This document shows positions 1-6,353 of a stretch of DNA of 64,000 nucleotides, piece by piece. The notes beneath the pieces were generated by a model. The model made no database searches, had not been told where the DNA came from, and saw only the letters and a program-made list of their open reading frames with translations. Position 1 is the first letter of the stretch, and every line of letters starts with the position of its first letter. Source of the DNA: M3007 sp046160625 (GTDB lineage: Bacteria > Bacteroidota > Bacteroidia > Chitinophagales > Saprospiraceae). Where the stretch lies: positions 1-64,000 of the forward strand of contig JBJXGZ010000111.1 in NCBI GenBank assembly GCA_046160625.1, in the 5' to 3' direction. The translations under genes and the position numbers were made by a program.

Positions 1-46
1 CGCTGAGGCGCAAAGAATTGAAATCTCCATTCTTTGCGCCTCAGCG
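1..46. repeat. Perfect 18-bp inverted repeat downstream of the cytochrome c gene
   Basis: Arms at 1-18 and 29-46 are exact reverse complements with a 10-nt loop. The right side continues as two copies of the word cctcagcg (to about 54) followed by a T-rich stretch at 58-67. It follows the end of the minus-strand cytochrome c gene and may be a bidirectional terminator shared with a gene left of the window. It belongs to the hairpin class seen at seven other sites here. Confidence 0.8.
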
Positions 47-86
47 CCTCAGCGGTTTAATTTTTTTGAGGGGGTACTTTTTTACT

Positions 87-479
87 CTATTTCTTACATT
101 GCTTCAGCGCAGAAGTCACCTCCTCAAAAGTCAACGGTGGTTGATTATTGCCCCAGCTATGCAGTACAAAGTTCACCAGGTTTGCGATTTGAATGTCATT
201 GAGTTTGTCGTTGCCAAGCATTTGTTCGGCATATATTTTCCCGTTTACTACTATGGTATCCTTTAGCCCATAACGGATCAAGCAAGCGAGGCGCCCGCGA
301 TTGGCTGCCAGATAATCAGAACCTTTCAAGGGCGGAATGAGCGCCCCCAATCCCTCGCCGCCATCCATGTGACAATTGGCACAATGGGTTTTGTAGAGCC
401 GTTCTCCCATTTGATAGGGTTGTTGCTCGCAGGAAAAGAGGAAAAGTGAAAGTAGAAGCGCGAGTAGATTTTTCAACAC
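87..479 (-). CDS. Small c-type cytochrome lipoprotein
   Basis: A 130-residue monohaem cytochrome c. The N-terminus is a hydrophobic signal ending in LFSC, so Cys17 is probably lipidated and the protein anchored to a membrane facing the periplasm. The haem-binding motif CANCH lies at residues 33-37, followed by a GGEGLGALIPPL stretch typical of class I cytochromes; a distal Met is available in the AEQML segment. It probably carries electrons between respiratory complexes, but no oxidase or dehydrogenase gene adjoins it, so the partner is unknown. It lies 102 nt downstream of tsaD on the same strand and could be read through from it. The class is sure; the specific role is not. Confidence 0.85.
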   Translation of the reverse strand: MLKNLLALLLSLFLFSCEQQPYQMGERLYKTHCANCHMDGGEGLGALIPPLKGSDYLAANRGRLACLIRYGLKDTIVVNGKIYAEQMLGNDKLNDIQIANLVNFVLHSWGNNQPPLTFEEVTSALKQCKK

Positions 480-581
480 TGTGGAGTTCTTTTTATCTAT
501 TTGAAAATCAATCCTTTAGAATTGGATTACCCAAAACGTTGTGGCCTTGTAGCGTCGTGTGAAACAACACGGCCCACCTGC

Positions 582-1571
582 CTATCTTGCAAATGGTGCA
601 ATATCCTGCTCGCAAAACTCACCCGCCAAAAATTTGTAATGAGCAGTCACCCCGATCATCCCGGCATTGTCTGTACAATACTGAAACGCCGGGATGTAAG
701 TGTTCCAGCCTTCTTTCTTGCCCCATTCCTCAAGTGTGCTGCGAAGGCCTGAGTTGGCGCTTACACCGCCAGCTATAGCGATTTCATGGATACCAGTCTC
801 CTTTGATGCCTTTCGAAGTTTTTTCATCAGTGTGGTCACAATTATTGCTTGGATCGAGGCACAGAGATCATTCAAATTTTCCTCGATGAAGTTCGGATTT
901 GCAGAAACCTCTTTCTTTAAAAAATATAGAATGCTGGTTTTTAAACCACTAAAACTAAAATTCAAGCCTGGTATTGCAGATTCTGGAAATGGGAATCGGG
1001 CCAAGCCTTCGCGTGCTAATTTATCCATGAGTGGACCGGCAGGGTAACCCAGACCGAGCAATTTACCTGATTTATCAAAAGCTTCGCCTGCTGCATCGTC
1101 CAATGTTTGACCAAGAATTTCCATATCCATATAATCCCGCACCAGCACGATTTGTGTATGGCCGCCACTCACGGTTAGGCAGAGAAACGGGAATTTGGGC
1201 TTAGGTTCTTCTGCAAAATGCGCCAATACGTGCGCCTGCATGTGGTTCACTTCAATTAAAGGCAGATTGTAGCTCAGCGCAAATGCCTTTGCAAACGAGG
1301 TGCCCACCAACAGCGAACCCAGCAAGCCCGGCCCCCGTGTGAACGCCACCGCATTGATGTCTTTTTTTTCTACGTTTGCTTTTTTAAGCGCGAGGTCCAC
1401 CACTGGAATAATATTCAACTGGTGTGCCCGTGAGGCCACTTCCGGCACAACGCCCCCGTACAGCCGGTGTGCTTCCTGGTTGGCCACGCAATTTGAGCGC
1501 ACAATACCATCATGCACGATGGCAGCTGAGGTGTCGTCACAAGAAGATTCGATCGCTAGTATGGTGGGCAT
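582..1571 (-). CDS. tsaD: tRNA N6-adenosine threonylcarbamoyltransferase TsaD
   Basis: A 329-residue protein of the Kae1/Qri7/TsaD family, which transfers the threonylcarbamoyl group from TC-AMP to A37 of ANN-decoding tRNAs, together with TsaB and TsaE in the cytoplasm. The start MPTILAIESSCDDTSAA is the family N-terminus. The metal-binding His pair is in HMQAH (His110, His114), VSGGHTQ and the C-terminal CTDNAGMIG motif are also present, and the length is normal. A TAnnTTTG promoter element at 1582-1589 lies only about 10 nt upstream of the ATG, which gives a very short leader. tsaB and tsaE are not in the window. Confidence 0.97.
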   Translation of the reverse strand: MPTILAIESSCDDTSAAIVHDGIVRSNCVANQEAHRLYGGVVPEVASRAHQLNIIPVVDLALKKANVEKKDINAVAFTRGPGLLGSLLVGTSFAKAFALSYNLPLIEVNHMQAHVLAHFAEEPKPKFPFLCLTVSGGHTQIVLVRDYMDMEILGQTLDDAAGEAFDKSGKLLGLGYPAGPLMDKLAREGLARFPFPESAIPGLNFSFSGLKTSILYFLKKEVSANPNFIEENLNDLCASIQAIIVTTLMKKLRKASKETGIHEIAIAGGVSANSGLRSTLEEWGKKEGWNTYIPAFQYCTDNAGMIGVTAHYKFLAGEFCEQDIAPFAR

Positions 1572-1581
1572 AATTTGACGG

Positions 1582-1589
1582 CAAAAGTA
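1582..1589 (-). promoter_or_regulatory. TACTTTTG -7 element before tsaD
   Basis: Exact match to the Bacteroidota -7 consensus TAnnTTTG on the minus strand. The inferred transcription start is about 6 nt before the tsaD ATG, so the leader would be almost absent. Confidence 0.6.
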
Positions 1590-1711
1590 GCGTTGAATTC
1601 AATGTTTTTGGCACGATTCTTCGTATGGTGAAAGCGCCTTCGATTATTGTAAATCATTTGTGCGAGGTATCGAGCAGTAAAATCAATAATTCAGTCAAAC
1701 CAATTCAAATC

Positions 1712-2137
1712 ATGTTCAGTTCAAATTCAAAAGATTCAAAATCAAGCAGTTCGGCGCTTGCATCCATTGGTGATAAAGAGAGCGCGTCCACCACGGTCAT
1801 TGCCAAAGGCACTACTATTGAAGGCAAATTTGCCTGCGGCGAAAATGTCCGTCTCGATGGCGCCATACACGGAGAAGTGAAAGTGGACAAACGCTTCGTG
1901 ATGGGAGATGGCAGTTACGTTCAAGGCAATATCATGGCTCTTACCGCAACCATCAAAGGCAAAATAAAGGGCGATATTCAAGTGAAAGAAGCACTGCATT
2001 TGATGGATTCCGCTGTTATTGATGGCAATATCATTGCCAAAACGATGGTGGTAGATGAGGGCGCCCGATACAATGGCGCATGTCGTATCGGTGCAGCATC
2101 AGCACCAGCATCGCCCTCCACATCAGCAGCAGCGTAA
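1712..2137 (+). CDS. Bactofilin family protein
   Basis: A 141-residue bactofilin (DUF583/PF04519), a polymer-forming cytoskeletal protein that builds a right-handed beta-helix. The core at about residues 25-125 has the expected short beta-helical pattern (for example TTIEGKFACGENVRLDGAI, GKIKGDIQVKEAL, AVIDGNIIAKTMVV). It is flanked by a Ser-rich N-tail and an Ala/Ser/Pro C-tail, both typical of disordered bactofilin ends. I chose the ATG at 1712 because MFSSNSK resembles family N-termini; an in-frame ATG at 1625 would add 29 residues unlike the family. It stands divergent from tsaD and upstream of the DUF3822-rsmD pair. Its scaffolded partner cannot be told from the context. Confidence 0.9.
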   Translation: MFSSNSKDSKSSSSALASIGDKESASTTVIAKGTTIEGKFACGENVRLDGAIHGEVKVDKRFVMGDGSYVQGNIMALTATIKGKIKGDIQVKEALHLMDSAVIDGNIIAKTMVVDEGARYNGACRIGAASAPASPSTSAAA

Positions 2138-2234
2138 GATTGATACTCGGTTCGTCTCAAGCGAACAAATGGTCAGAAATTTGAAACGGTTGCGCATCTT
2201 TGCCGCTGGTTTGGGGTTTCCGGCCTTCTATTTA

Positions 2235-3068
2235 ATGCTCGTTTTTTCTTTTCAATCAGAATTGTTGACTCCTCAATTGGCAGCTTCCAGCGCATTGCGC
2301 ATGGTGGTTGGGCTACAGGGCGTTTCATTGCTGGTAAAAAGCTACAGCAGAATCCTGGCTTTGAAATCCTGGCAAATTTCTGGAACAGAGCAAGGGTTTC
2401 AATCTGTTGAATCAGAATTGCGTGGAATATTTGGTTCAGAACAACTTCTCGGCATGCCATTCAATTCAAAGATTTGTGCTCTCTCAAGCCCAGTCTCCAC
2501 TTTGGTGCCACGCCGTCTTTTTGACGAGGAAAATTTGGAGCAATACTTCAAATTGCTCCTGCGTACAGGAGAAGATCGTACTTACAGTTTTGAAAAACTT
2601 GAGGAGTTTGATTGCTATCTTGTGTGGGCGGCTGAATCAGGCTTGGCAAACCTTTGCAGACAATATTTTTCAAGTGAAAACATGCTTCACCTTGCGGCAC
2701 CACTCTTAAGGGCTTTTCAGAGCTTGGCGCCGGAAGAAGGTTATGCAGTATTCGCTAATTTACGTGGACAGAAACTCCAGATAGCGGTGTTTGAGCGAAG
2801 AAATCTTGTGTTTTATAATGCGTATGACTTTGCTAAACCAGCGGATTTACTTTATTTTATTCTGCTTGCCTACAAGCAGTTCGAGTTAAGCCCACTGGAA
2901 ATCCCGCTTACACTGAGCGGAACCTTGCTTGAAGATTCCGAGATATTTCGATTGTTGCTGCGTTACGTTCGCCCGATGCGATTTCCTCCTTTGCCTGATG
3001 GAATTAACATGCCCGAAGAGGCCAAAAAACTACCAACCCATTATTGGTTTGATCTGGCTACGGTATAA
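2235..3068 (+). CDS. DUF3822 family protein
   Basis: A 277-residue protein of the DUF3822 family, found in Bacteroidota next to rsmD and of unknown function. The family-like segment runs from about residue 60 (STLVPRRLFDEEN) to the end and includes NLVFYNAYDFAKPADLLYFILLAYKQF. The fold is related to the actin-like ATPase/PilM class, but no catalytic motif is evident. The frame is open further upstream and overlaps the bactofilin gene, but that extra part is His/Gln-rich, made of bactofilin codons in another frame, and foreign to the family, so the ATG at 2235 is preferred. A one-mismatch -7 element, CATCTTTG (2195-2202), supports this. rsmD follows 67 nt downstream. Confidence 0.75.
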   Translation: MLVFSFQSELLTPQLAASSALRMVVGLQGVSLLVKSYSRILALKSWQISGTEQGFQSVESELRGIFGSEQLLGMPFNSKICALSSPVSTLVPRRLFDEENLEQYFKLLLRTGEDRTYSFEKLEEFDCYLVWAAESGLANLCRQYFSSENMLHLAAPLLRAFQSLAPEEGYAVFANLRGQKLQIAVFERRNLVFYNAYDFAKPADLLYFILLAYKQFELSPLEIPLTLSGTLLEDSEIFRLLLRYVRPMRFPPLPDGINMPEEAKKLPTHYWFDLATV

Positions 3069-3135
3069 ACATGTGTTGCGGAATACTGTTTGAGCGGGAT
3101 AAAAATTACCTGAAAAAACGATTAGAGAAATTGAC

Positions 3136-3699
3136 ATGCGAATAATTGGAGGAAAATTTAGAGGCCGACGCTTTGATCCGCCCGCCGACAAATGGCCAAC
3201 GCGCCCTACTATGGATCAAGCCAAAGAAGCGCTGTTCAACATCCTGAACAATGTGCTGGATTTTGAGAATTCCCGTGTGCTCGACCTCTTTGGTGGTACT
3301 GGAAGCCACTCTTATGAGTTTGTGTCGAGGGGTTGCGAAGACGTTACATATGTGGACAAATTTCCCGAAGCAGTACGCTTTGTGCGGCAAACGGTTCAAA
3401 AACTTGGCATCGAAACGGAAATAAAAATCTTCCAAATGGACGTGTTTCGATTTATCGAAAATGCAACAGGGCAATGGGACTATATTTTCGCCGGGCCGCC
3501 TTATGCATTGCCGACGATTGACACCTTGCCAGACCTGATTTTGGAAAAAAAGTTGCTATTGCCCGATGGGCTTTTTGTGATGGAGCACAATCCGCACCAC
3601 GATTTCTCCAAGCATCCCTATCTTTCCGATGTGCGGAACTATGGCAAGACGATTTTTAGTTTTTTCAAGCCAGCAGCAATTAATGACACTTCAGCGTAA
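3136..3699 (+). CDS. rsmD: RsmD-family 16S rRNA (guanine-N2) methyltransferase with altered catalytic motif
   Basis: A 187-residue Rossmann methyltransferase of the RsmD family, which methylates G966 of 16S rRNA. It begins MRIIGGKFRGRRF, as the family does, and has the SAM-binding loop LDLFGGTGSHSYEF and the acidic VTYVDK. The catalytic (D/N)PPY motif reads AGPPY, with Gly120 where Asp or Asn is expected. This needs two base changes from an Asp codon, so it is either a real substitution or a sequencing error. The neighbour DUF3822 is the usual Bacteroidota partner. The last 20 bases overlap the convergent lipoprotein gene. Confidence 0.9.
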   Translation: MRIIGGKFRGRRFDPPADKWPTRPTMDQAKEALFNILNNVLDFENSRVLDLFGGTGSHSYEFVSRGCEDVTYVDKFPEAVRFVRQTVQKLGIETEIKIFQMDVFRFIENATGQWDYIFAGPPYALPTIDTLPDLILEKKLLLPDGLFVMEHNPHHDFSKHPYLSDVRNYGKTIFSFFKPAAINDTSA

Positions 3700-4183
3700 T
3701 TGCTGCCGTTTTGATTTCGTTGCTTTCATGGCCGGCTCGATCGCGGATTTTAATAAAATAATGAAAGGTGTCGAATACCATCGTGCTTGGCACGTCTTCG
3801 CAGGCAAGATCAAAGCCATCAGGATCAAAAAATATACAACAGACCGTAGGGAGTTTTATTGTTATTTCCCCGGAAATGCCATTTCCCGCACCTTGGGGTT
3901 CTACATAAGGCAGTTGTAGGGGAGGCTTGGCAAATGAATCACGAGAATCGCGTATAAAGACACTGGCAGTAGTATCGTTTTCGGGATAGCCCAGATCGCC
4001 GTCTCCGTCGGTAAATGAAAATGTAACAAATAAAAAATCATCATTGCCCTGGCCTTGCTGCATTAAGTTTTTGGATAAGCCAACATACTCAATGACTGGC
4101 TCTATTGGATAATCGGGCGGTTGAACGCAGTATTGAAATGTGAAGAACAGCACGACTATGGCAAGCGGGAGCAGTTTTTTCAT
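3680..4183 (-). CDS. Hypothetical secreted lipoprotein
   Basis: A 167-residue exported protein. It has a hydrophobic N-terminal signal of about 18 residues ending near a Cys (FQYC), so it is a possible though imperfect lipoprotein. The mature part has the stretch FTDGDGDLGYPENDT at about residues 57-72, a motif common in small uncharacterised Bacteroidota surface lipoproteins, and a DPDGFD acidic loop; these Asp-rich loops may bind calcium (inference). Its 3' end overlaps rsmD by 20 bp in the convergent direction. It is divergent from the acyl-protein synthetase gene with a 41-nt gap. No function is known. Confidence 0.7.
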   Translation of the reverse strand: MKKLLPLAIVVLFFTFQYCVQPPDYPIEPVIEYVGLSKNLMQQGQGNDDFLFVTFSFTDGDGDLGYPENDTTASVFIRDSRDSFAKPPLQLPYVEPQGAGNGISGEITIKLPTVCCIFFDPDGFDLACEDVPSTMVFDTFHYFIKIRDRAGHESNEIKTAAITLKCH

Positions 4184-4189
4184 AGCAAC

Positions 4190-4197
4190 TAATTTTG
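4190..4197 (+). promoter_or_regulatory. TAATTTTG -7 element before the acyl-protein synthetase gene
   Basis: Exact TAnnTTTG match 27 nt upstream of the ATG at 4225. It supports that start over the open frame reaching back to 4195, which would begin inside the promoter. Confidence 0.6.
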
Positions 4198-4224
4198 CCC
4201 CAAAAGTTGGGCTTTTTTTGGAAG

Positions 4225-5223
4225 ATGCAAACTCCTAGCAGGGCTGATTTATTGTCAATGCTGGCAAACCTTACAGATGCCAGCTTCGAGGCCACTGCCG
4301 AAGCCGTTTTTGCCAATCAATCTGTGCACAATTCGGTCTACTCGAAATATTTAGGATTGCTCGGAAATTCTAAGATCCACCGTCCATTGTCCAAGCTCCA
4401 AGGCCCCTTCCTCCCCATTTCTTTTTTTAAAACCCATCAGGTGAAAACGGGCATCTGGGAAGCCGAAACCGAATTCCAGAGCAGCGGAACTTCCGGCCAA
4501 ACGCCATCTCGTCATTTGGTGCGTCATCTCGATTTTTACTTAAAAAATGCCCACGAAGGATTTGCCCAATATTACGGCGACCCTTCCGAATGGGCCATTT
4601 TGGCATTATTGCCCTCTTATTTAGAGCGTGACGGTTCTTCCTTGGTGGTAATGACCGATTATTTTATCAAAAACTCCCTAAATGCAGAAAGTGGGTTTTT
4701 TTTGAACGATTTTGACAAGTTGAAATCTGCCCTAAACGCCTGCAAATCAAAAAAATGCAAAACACTTTTGCTGGGCGTGAGTTTTGCATTACTCGATTTT
4801 GCCGAGCAATGCCCGATGGATTTGAAGGGTGTGACGGTGATGGAAACGGGGGGAATGAAAGGTCGAAGAAGTGAACTTACGCGCATGGAATTGCACGAAG
4901 TCCTTAAAAAAGCCTTTGGTCTGAAAGAGGTACATTCAGAATATGGGATGACCGAACTTTTCTCCCAGGCTTATGCACTTGGAGATTCGAGATTTCGTCC
5001 TGCAAAGACAATGCGGGTGTTTGTCAGCGAACTCAATGATCCCTTTTGCCCTGTTTCACATGGGCGAACAGGTGTGCTCAACATTATTGATCTCGCCAAC
5101 CTCGATACCTGTAGTTTTATCCAGACTGAGGATATTGGGCGTGTTTTCGCTGACGGAAGTTTTGAGGTGCTGGGGCGTATGGATGTTGCCGAAATGCGCG
5201 GCTGCAACTTGATGGTAGAGTAG
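4225..5223 (+). CDS. LuxE-like acyl-protein synthetase / adenylate-forming acyltransferase
   Basis: A 332-residue member of the adenylate-forming superfamily, LuxE/acyl-protein synthetase branch. The phosphate-binding loop FQSSGTSGQTPSRH lies at about residue 87, and the later motif SEYGMTELFSQAY matches the YGxTE motif of AMP-forming ligases. The C-terminal lid domain of full-length acyl-CoA ligases is absent, as in LuxE. It probably activates a carboxylic acid as acyl-AMP and passes it to a thiol or protein, but the substrate cannot be read from the sequence. It has its own promoter and is followed 36 nt later by a phosphoesterase on the same strand. Confidence 0.75.
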   Translation: MQTPSRADLLSMLANLTDASFEATAEAVFANQSVHNSVYSKYLGLLGNSKIHRPLSKLQGPFLPISFFKTHQVKTGIWEAETEFQSSGTSGQTPSRHLVRHLDFYLKNAHEGFAQYYGDPSEWAILALLPSYLERDGSSLVVMTDYFIKNSLNAESGFFLNDFDKLKSALNACKSKKCKTLLLGVSFALLDFAEQCPMDLKGVTVMETGGMKGRRSELTRMELHEVLKKAFGLKEVHSEYGMTELFSQAYALGDSRFRPAKTMRVFVSELNDPFCPVSHGRTGVLNIIDLANLDTCSFIQTEDIGRVFADGSFEVLGRMDVAEMRGCNLMVE

Positions 5224-5259
5224 GGGAGTGGCTGTTAAACATTTCAAAATCAAGATATT

Positions 5260-5784
5260 ATGATGAGAATTGGTCTACTGTCGGACACCCATTCCTTCCT
5301 GGACGAAAGGATTTTCGAGCATTTCGATGAATGCGACGAGATCTGGCATGTCGGCGATTTTGGAGATGAAGCCGTTCTTGATAAACTCAAGGCATTCAAA
5401 CCATTACGTGGTGTCTATGGCAATATCGACGGCGCAAAAATCAGGGCCGAAATGCCACTGGACCTTCGTTTTGAATGTGAAGGGGTACCTGTTTTTATGA
5501 CCCATATTGGCGGCTATCCCGGGCGATACGAACCTCGTGTTGGCAAAATACTGAAAGAGACCCCGCCCGGTAACGGGCTTTTTATCAGTGGCCATTCCCA
5601 TATTTTGAAAGTAATGCCCGACAAAACACTCGGCTTTTTGCACATCAACCCAGGGGCTTGTGGCAACGAAGGCTGGCACAAAGTGAAGACACTGGTGCGA
5701 TTTAGTATAGCATTGGGGAAGGTTTTTGATTTGCAGGTCATCGAACTGGGCAGCAAAGGGATCGTTCGAGGGAAAGAAGTATGA
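5260..5784 (+). CDS. Metallophosphoesterase, YfcE-like
   Basis: A 174-residue calcineurin-like phosphoesterase of the MJ0936/YfcE type. All metal-ligand blocks are visible in order: LSDTHSF near residue 7, HVGDFGDE (about 30-37), GNIDGA (about 54), THIGGYPGRY and SGHSHI. Such enzymes use two metal ions to hydrolyse phosphodiesters; the natural substrate is usually unknown. The ATG at 5260 or the next codon could be the start. The TGA stop at 5782-5784 is the first part of the long hairpin at 5783-5861, so the 3' end of the gene touches the repeat. It is probably co-transcribed with the upstream acyl-protein synthetase gene. Confidence 0.88.
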   Translation: MMRIGLLSDTHSFLDERIFEHFDECDEIWHVGDFGDEAVLDKLKAFKPLRGVYGNIDGAKIRAEMPLDLRFECEGVPVFMTHIGGYPGRYEPRVGKILKETPPGNGLFISGHSHILKVMPDKTLGFLHINPGACGNEGWHKVKTLVRFSIALGKVFDLQVIELGSKGIVRGKEV

Positions 5785-5861
5785 TGTATGAACTATGATG
5801 TATCATGTATGAACTGGTATCTTTGCGTTCTTCAAACATCATACATCATAGTTCATACATC
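5783..5861. repeat. 26-bp inverted repeat between the phosphoesterase gene and tRNA-Arg
   Basis: Arms 5783-5808 and 5836-5861 pair over 26 bp with one mismatch, around a 27-nt loop. The stem is made of repeated words of the type gatgtatgaac. The left arm includes the stop codon of the phosphoesterase gene, and the loop holds TATCTTTG, a candidate promoter element for the tRNA. Confidence 0.85.
5818..5825 (+). promoter_or_regulatory. TATCTTTG -7 element in the hairpin loop, upstream of tRNA-Arg
   Basis: Exact TAnnTTTG match in the loop of the 5783-5861 hairpin, with a predicted start about 38 nt before the tRNA 5' end. No clear -33 TTTG is visible, because that region lies in the left arm of the hairpin. 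Confidence 0.4.
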
Positions 5862-5867
5862 AAAAAT

Positions 5868-5942
5868 GGTCTCATAGTTCAACGGATAGAATAGGAGTTT
5901 CCTAAACTCTAGATGTGGGTTCGATTCCCGCTGAGACCACCA
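5868..5942 (+). tRNA. tRNA-Arg(CCU), CCA encoded
   Basis: A complete cloverleaf can be drawn. The acceptor stem GGTCTCA/TGAGACC is 7 bp, the D-stem is GTTC/GAAT, the anticodon stem is GGAGT/ACTCT with loop TTCCTAA, and the T-arm is GTGGG-TTCGATT-CCCGC. The anticodon CCT at positions 34-36 reads AGG (Arg). The discriminator is A at 5939 and CCA is encoded at 5940-5942. Confidence 0.97.
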
Positions 5943-5996
5943 CCCACACCTTTTTTCTTAGAAAAATCTTTCCCCAAAGAATAATTCTTTTTTTGC

Positions 5997-6004
5997 TACT
6001 TTTG
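5997..6004 (+). promoter_or_regulatory. TACTTTTG -7 element before the 53-residue small gene
   Basis: Exact TAnnTTTG match 43 nt upstream of the ATG at 6048. With the terminator at 6235-6279 it frames an independent short transcript. Confidence 0.6.
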
Positions 6005-6047
6005 GCCTCGGAAGCAAACTCTATTTTTCATTCAAATCTGCAGCACC

Positions 6048-6209
6048 ATGAATAATACATTTAGTCAATTCATAGTAGTTTATCGTAGGAAAGAAGGGGG
6101 AGTGGAAATGCAGGAGTTGACAAGTAATGTAAAAATGACCGTTGCTATGCTGGAGGCGCAAGGATTTATCATTATTGATATCATTGACATTGGTTATTGC
6201 GAGGGCTAA
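6048..6209 (+). CDS. Small protein of 53 residues, unknown function
   Basis: A short open frame starting MNNTFSQFIVVYRK and ending IIDIIDIGYCEG. I do not recognise the family. It is credible as a gene because it fills a gap that has an exact -7 promoter element 43 nt upstream and a strong hairpin-T terminator 25 nt downstream, so it forms a complete transcription unit. The codons look ordinary for the window. The sequence suggests a compact alpha/beta fold: a hydrophobic strand (QFIVVY), a helix (VKMTVAMLEAQG) and a second strand (FIIIDIIDI). No signal peptide or long membrane segment is seen, so it is probably cytoplasmic. Confidence 0.65.
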   Translation: MNNTFSQFIVVYRRKEGGVEMQELTSNVKMTVAMLEAQGFIIIDIIDIGYCEG

Positions 6210-6234
6210 ATGCTACGCCATTGCCAGCCTACTC

Positions 6235-6279
6235 AAGAAAAACCCATTGCTGCACCAATCACAGCAATGGGTTTTTCTT
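6235..6279 (+). terminator. Intrinsic terminator after the small gene
   Basis: Perfect 18-bp arms at 6235-6252 and 6262-6279 around a 9-nt loop. The right arm ends in GGGTTTTTCTT and runs on into a T-rich stretch, the classical Rho-independent layout. The left arm starts with As, so it could also work on the other strand. Confidence 0.85.
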
Positions 6280-6292
6280 TTGCCTTTTGTAC

Positions 6293-6300
6293 TAATTTTG
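6293..6300 (+). promoter_or_regulatory. TAATTTTG -7 element before the 483-residue gene
   Basis: Exact TAnnTTTG match just after the terminator, with about 50 nt of leader to the ATG at 6354. Confidence 0.5.
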
Positions 6301-6353
6301 CCTAGTAAAACTTCATAAAGTAGTGATTATCACATTATTTTGCCGTACTATTT

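Noticed and set aside
480..581. Small inverted repeat in the cytochrome c-tsaD gap (cgtgt/acacg)
   Set aside because: Only 5 bp of pairing, which is expected by chance.
2055..2234. N-terminal extension of the DUF3822 protein
   Set aside because: It overlaps the bactofilin gene, is His/Gln-rich in a shifted frame and does not fit the family length.
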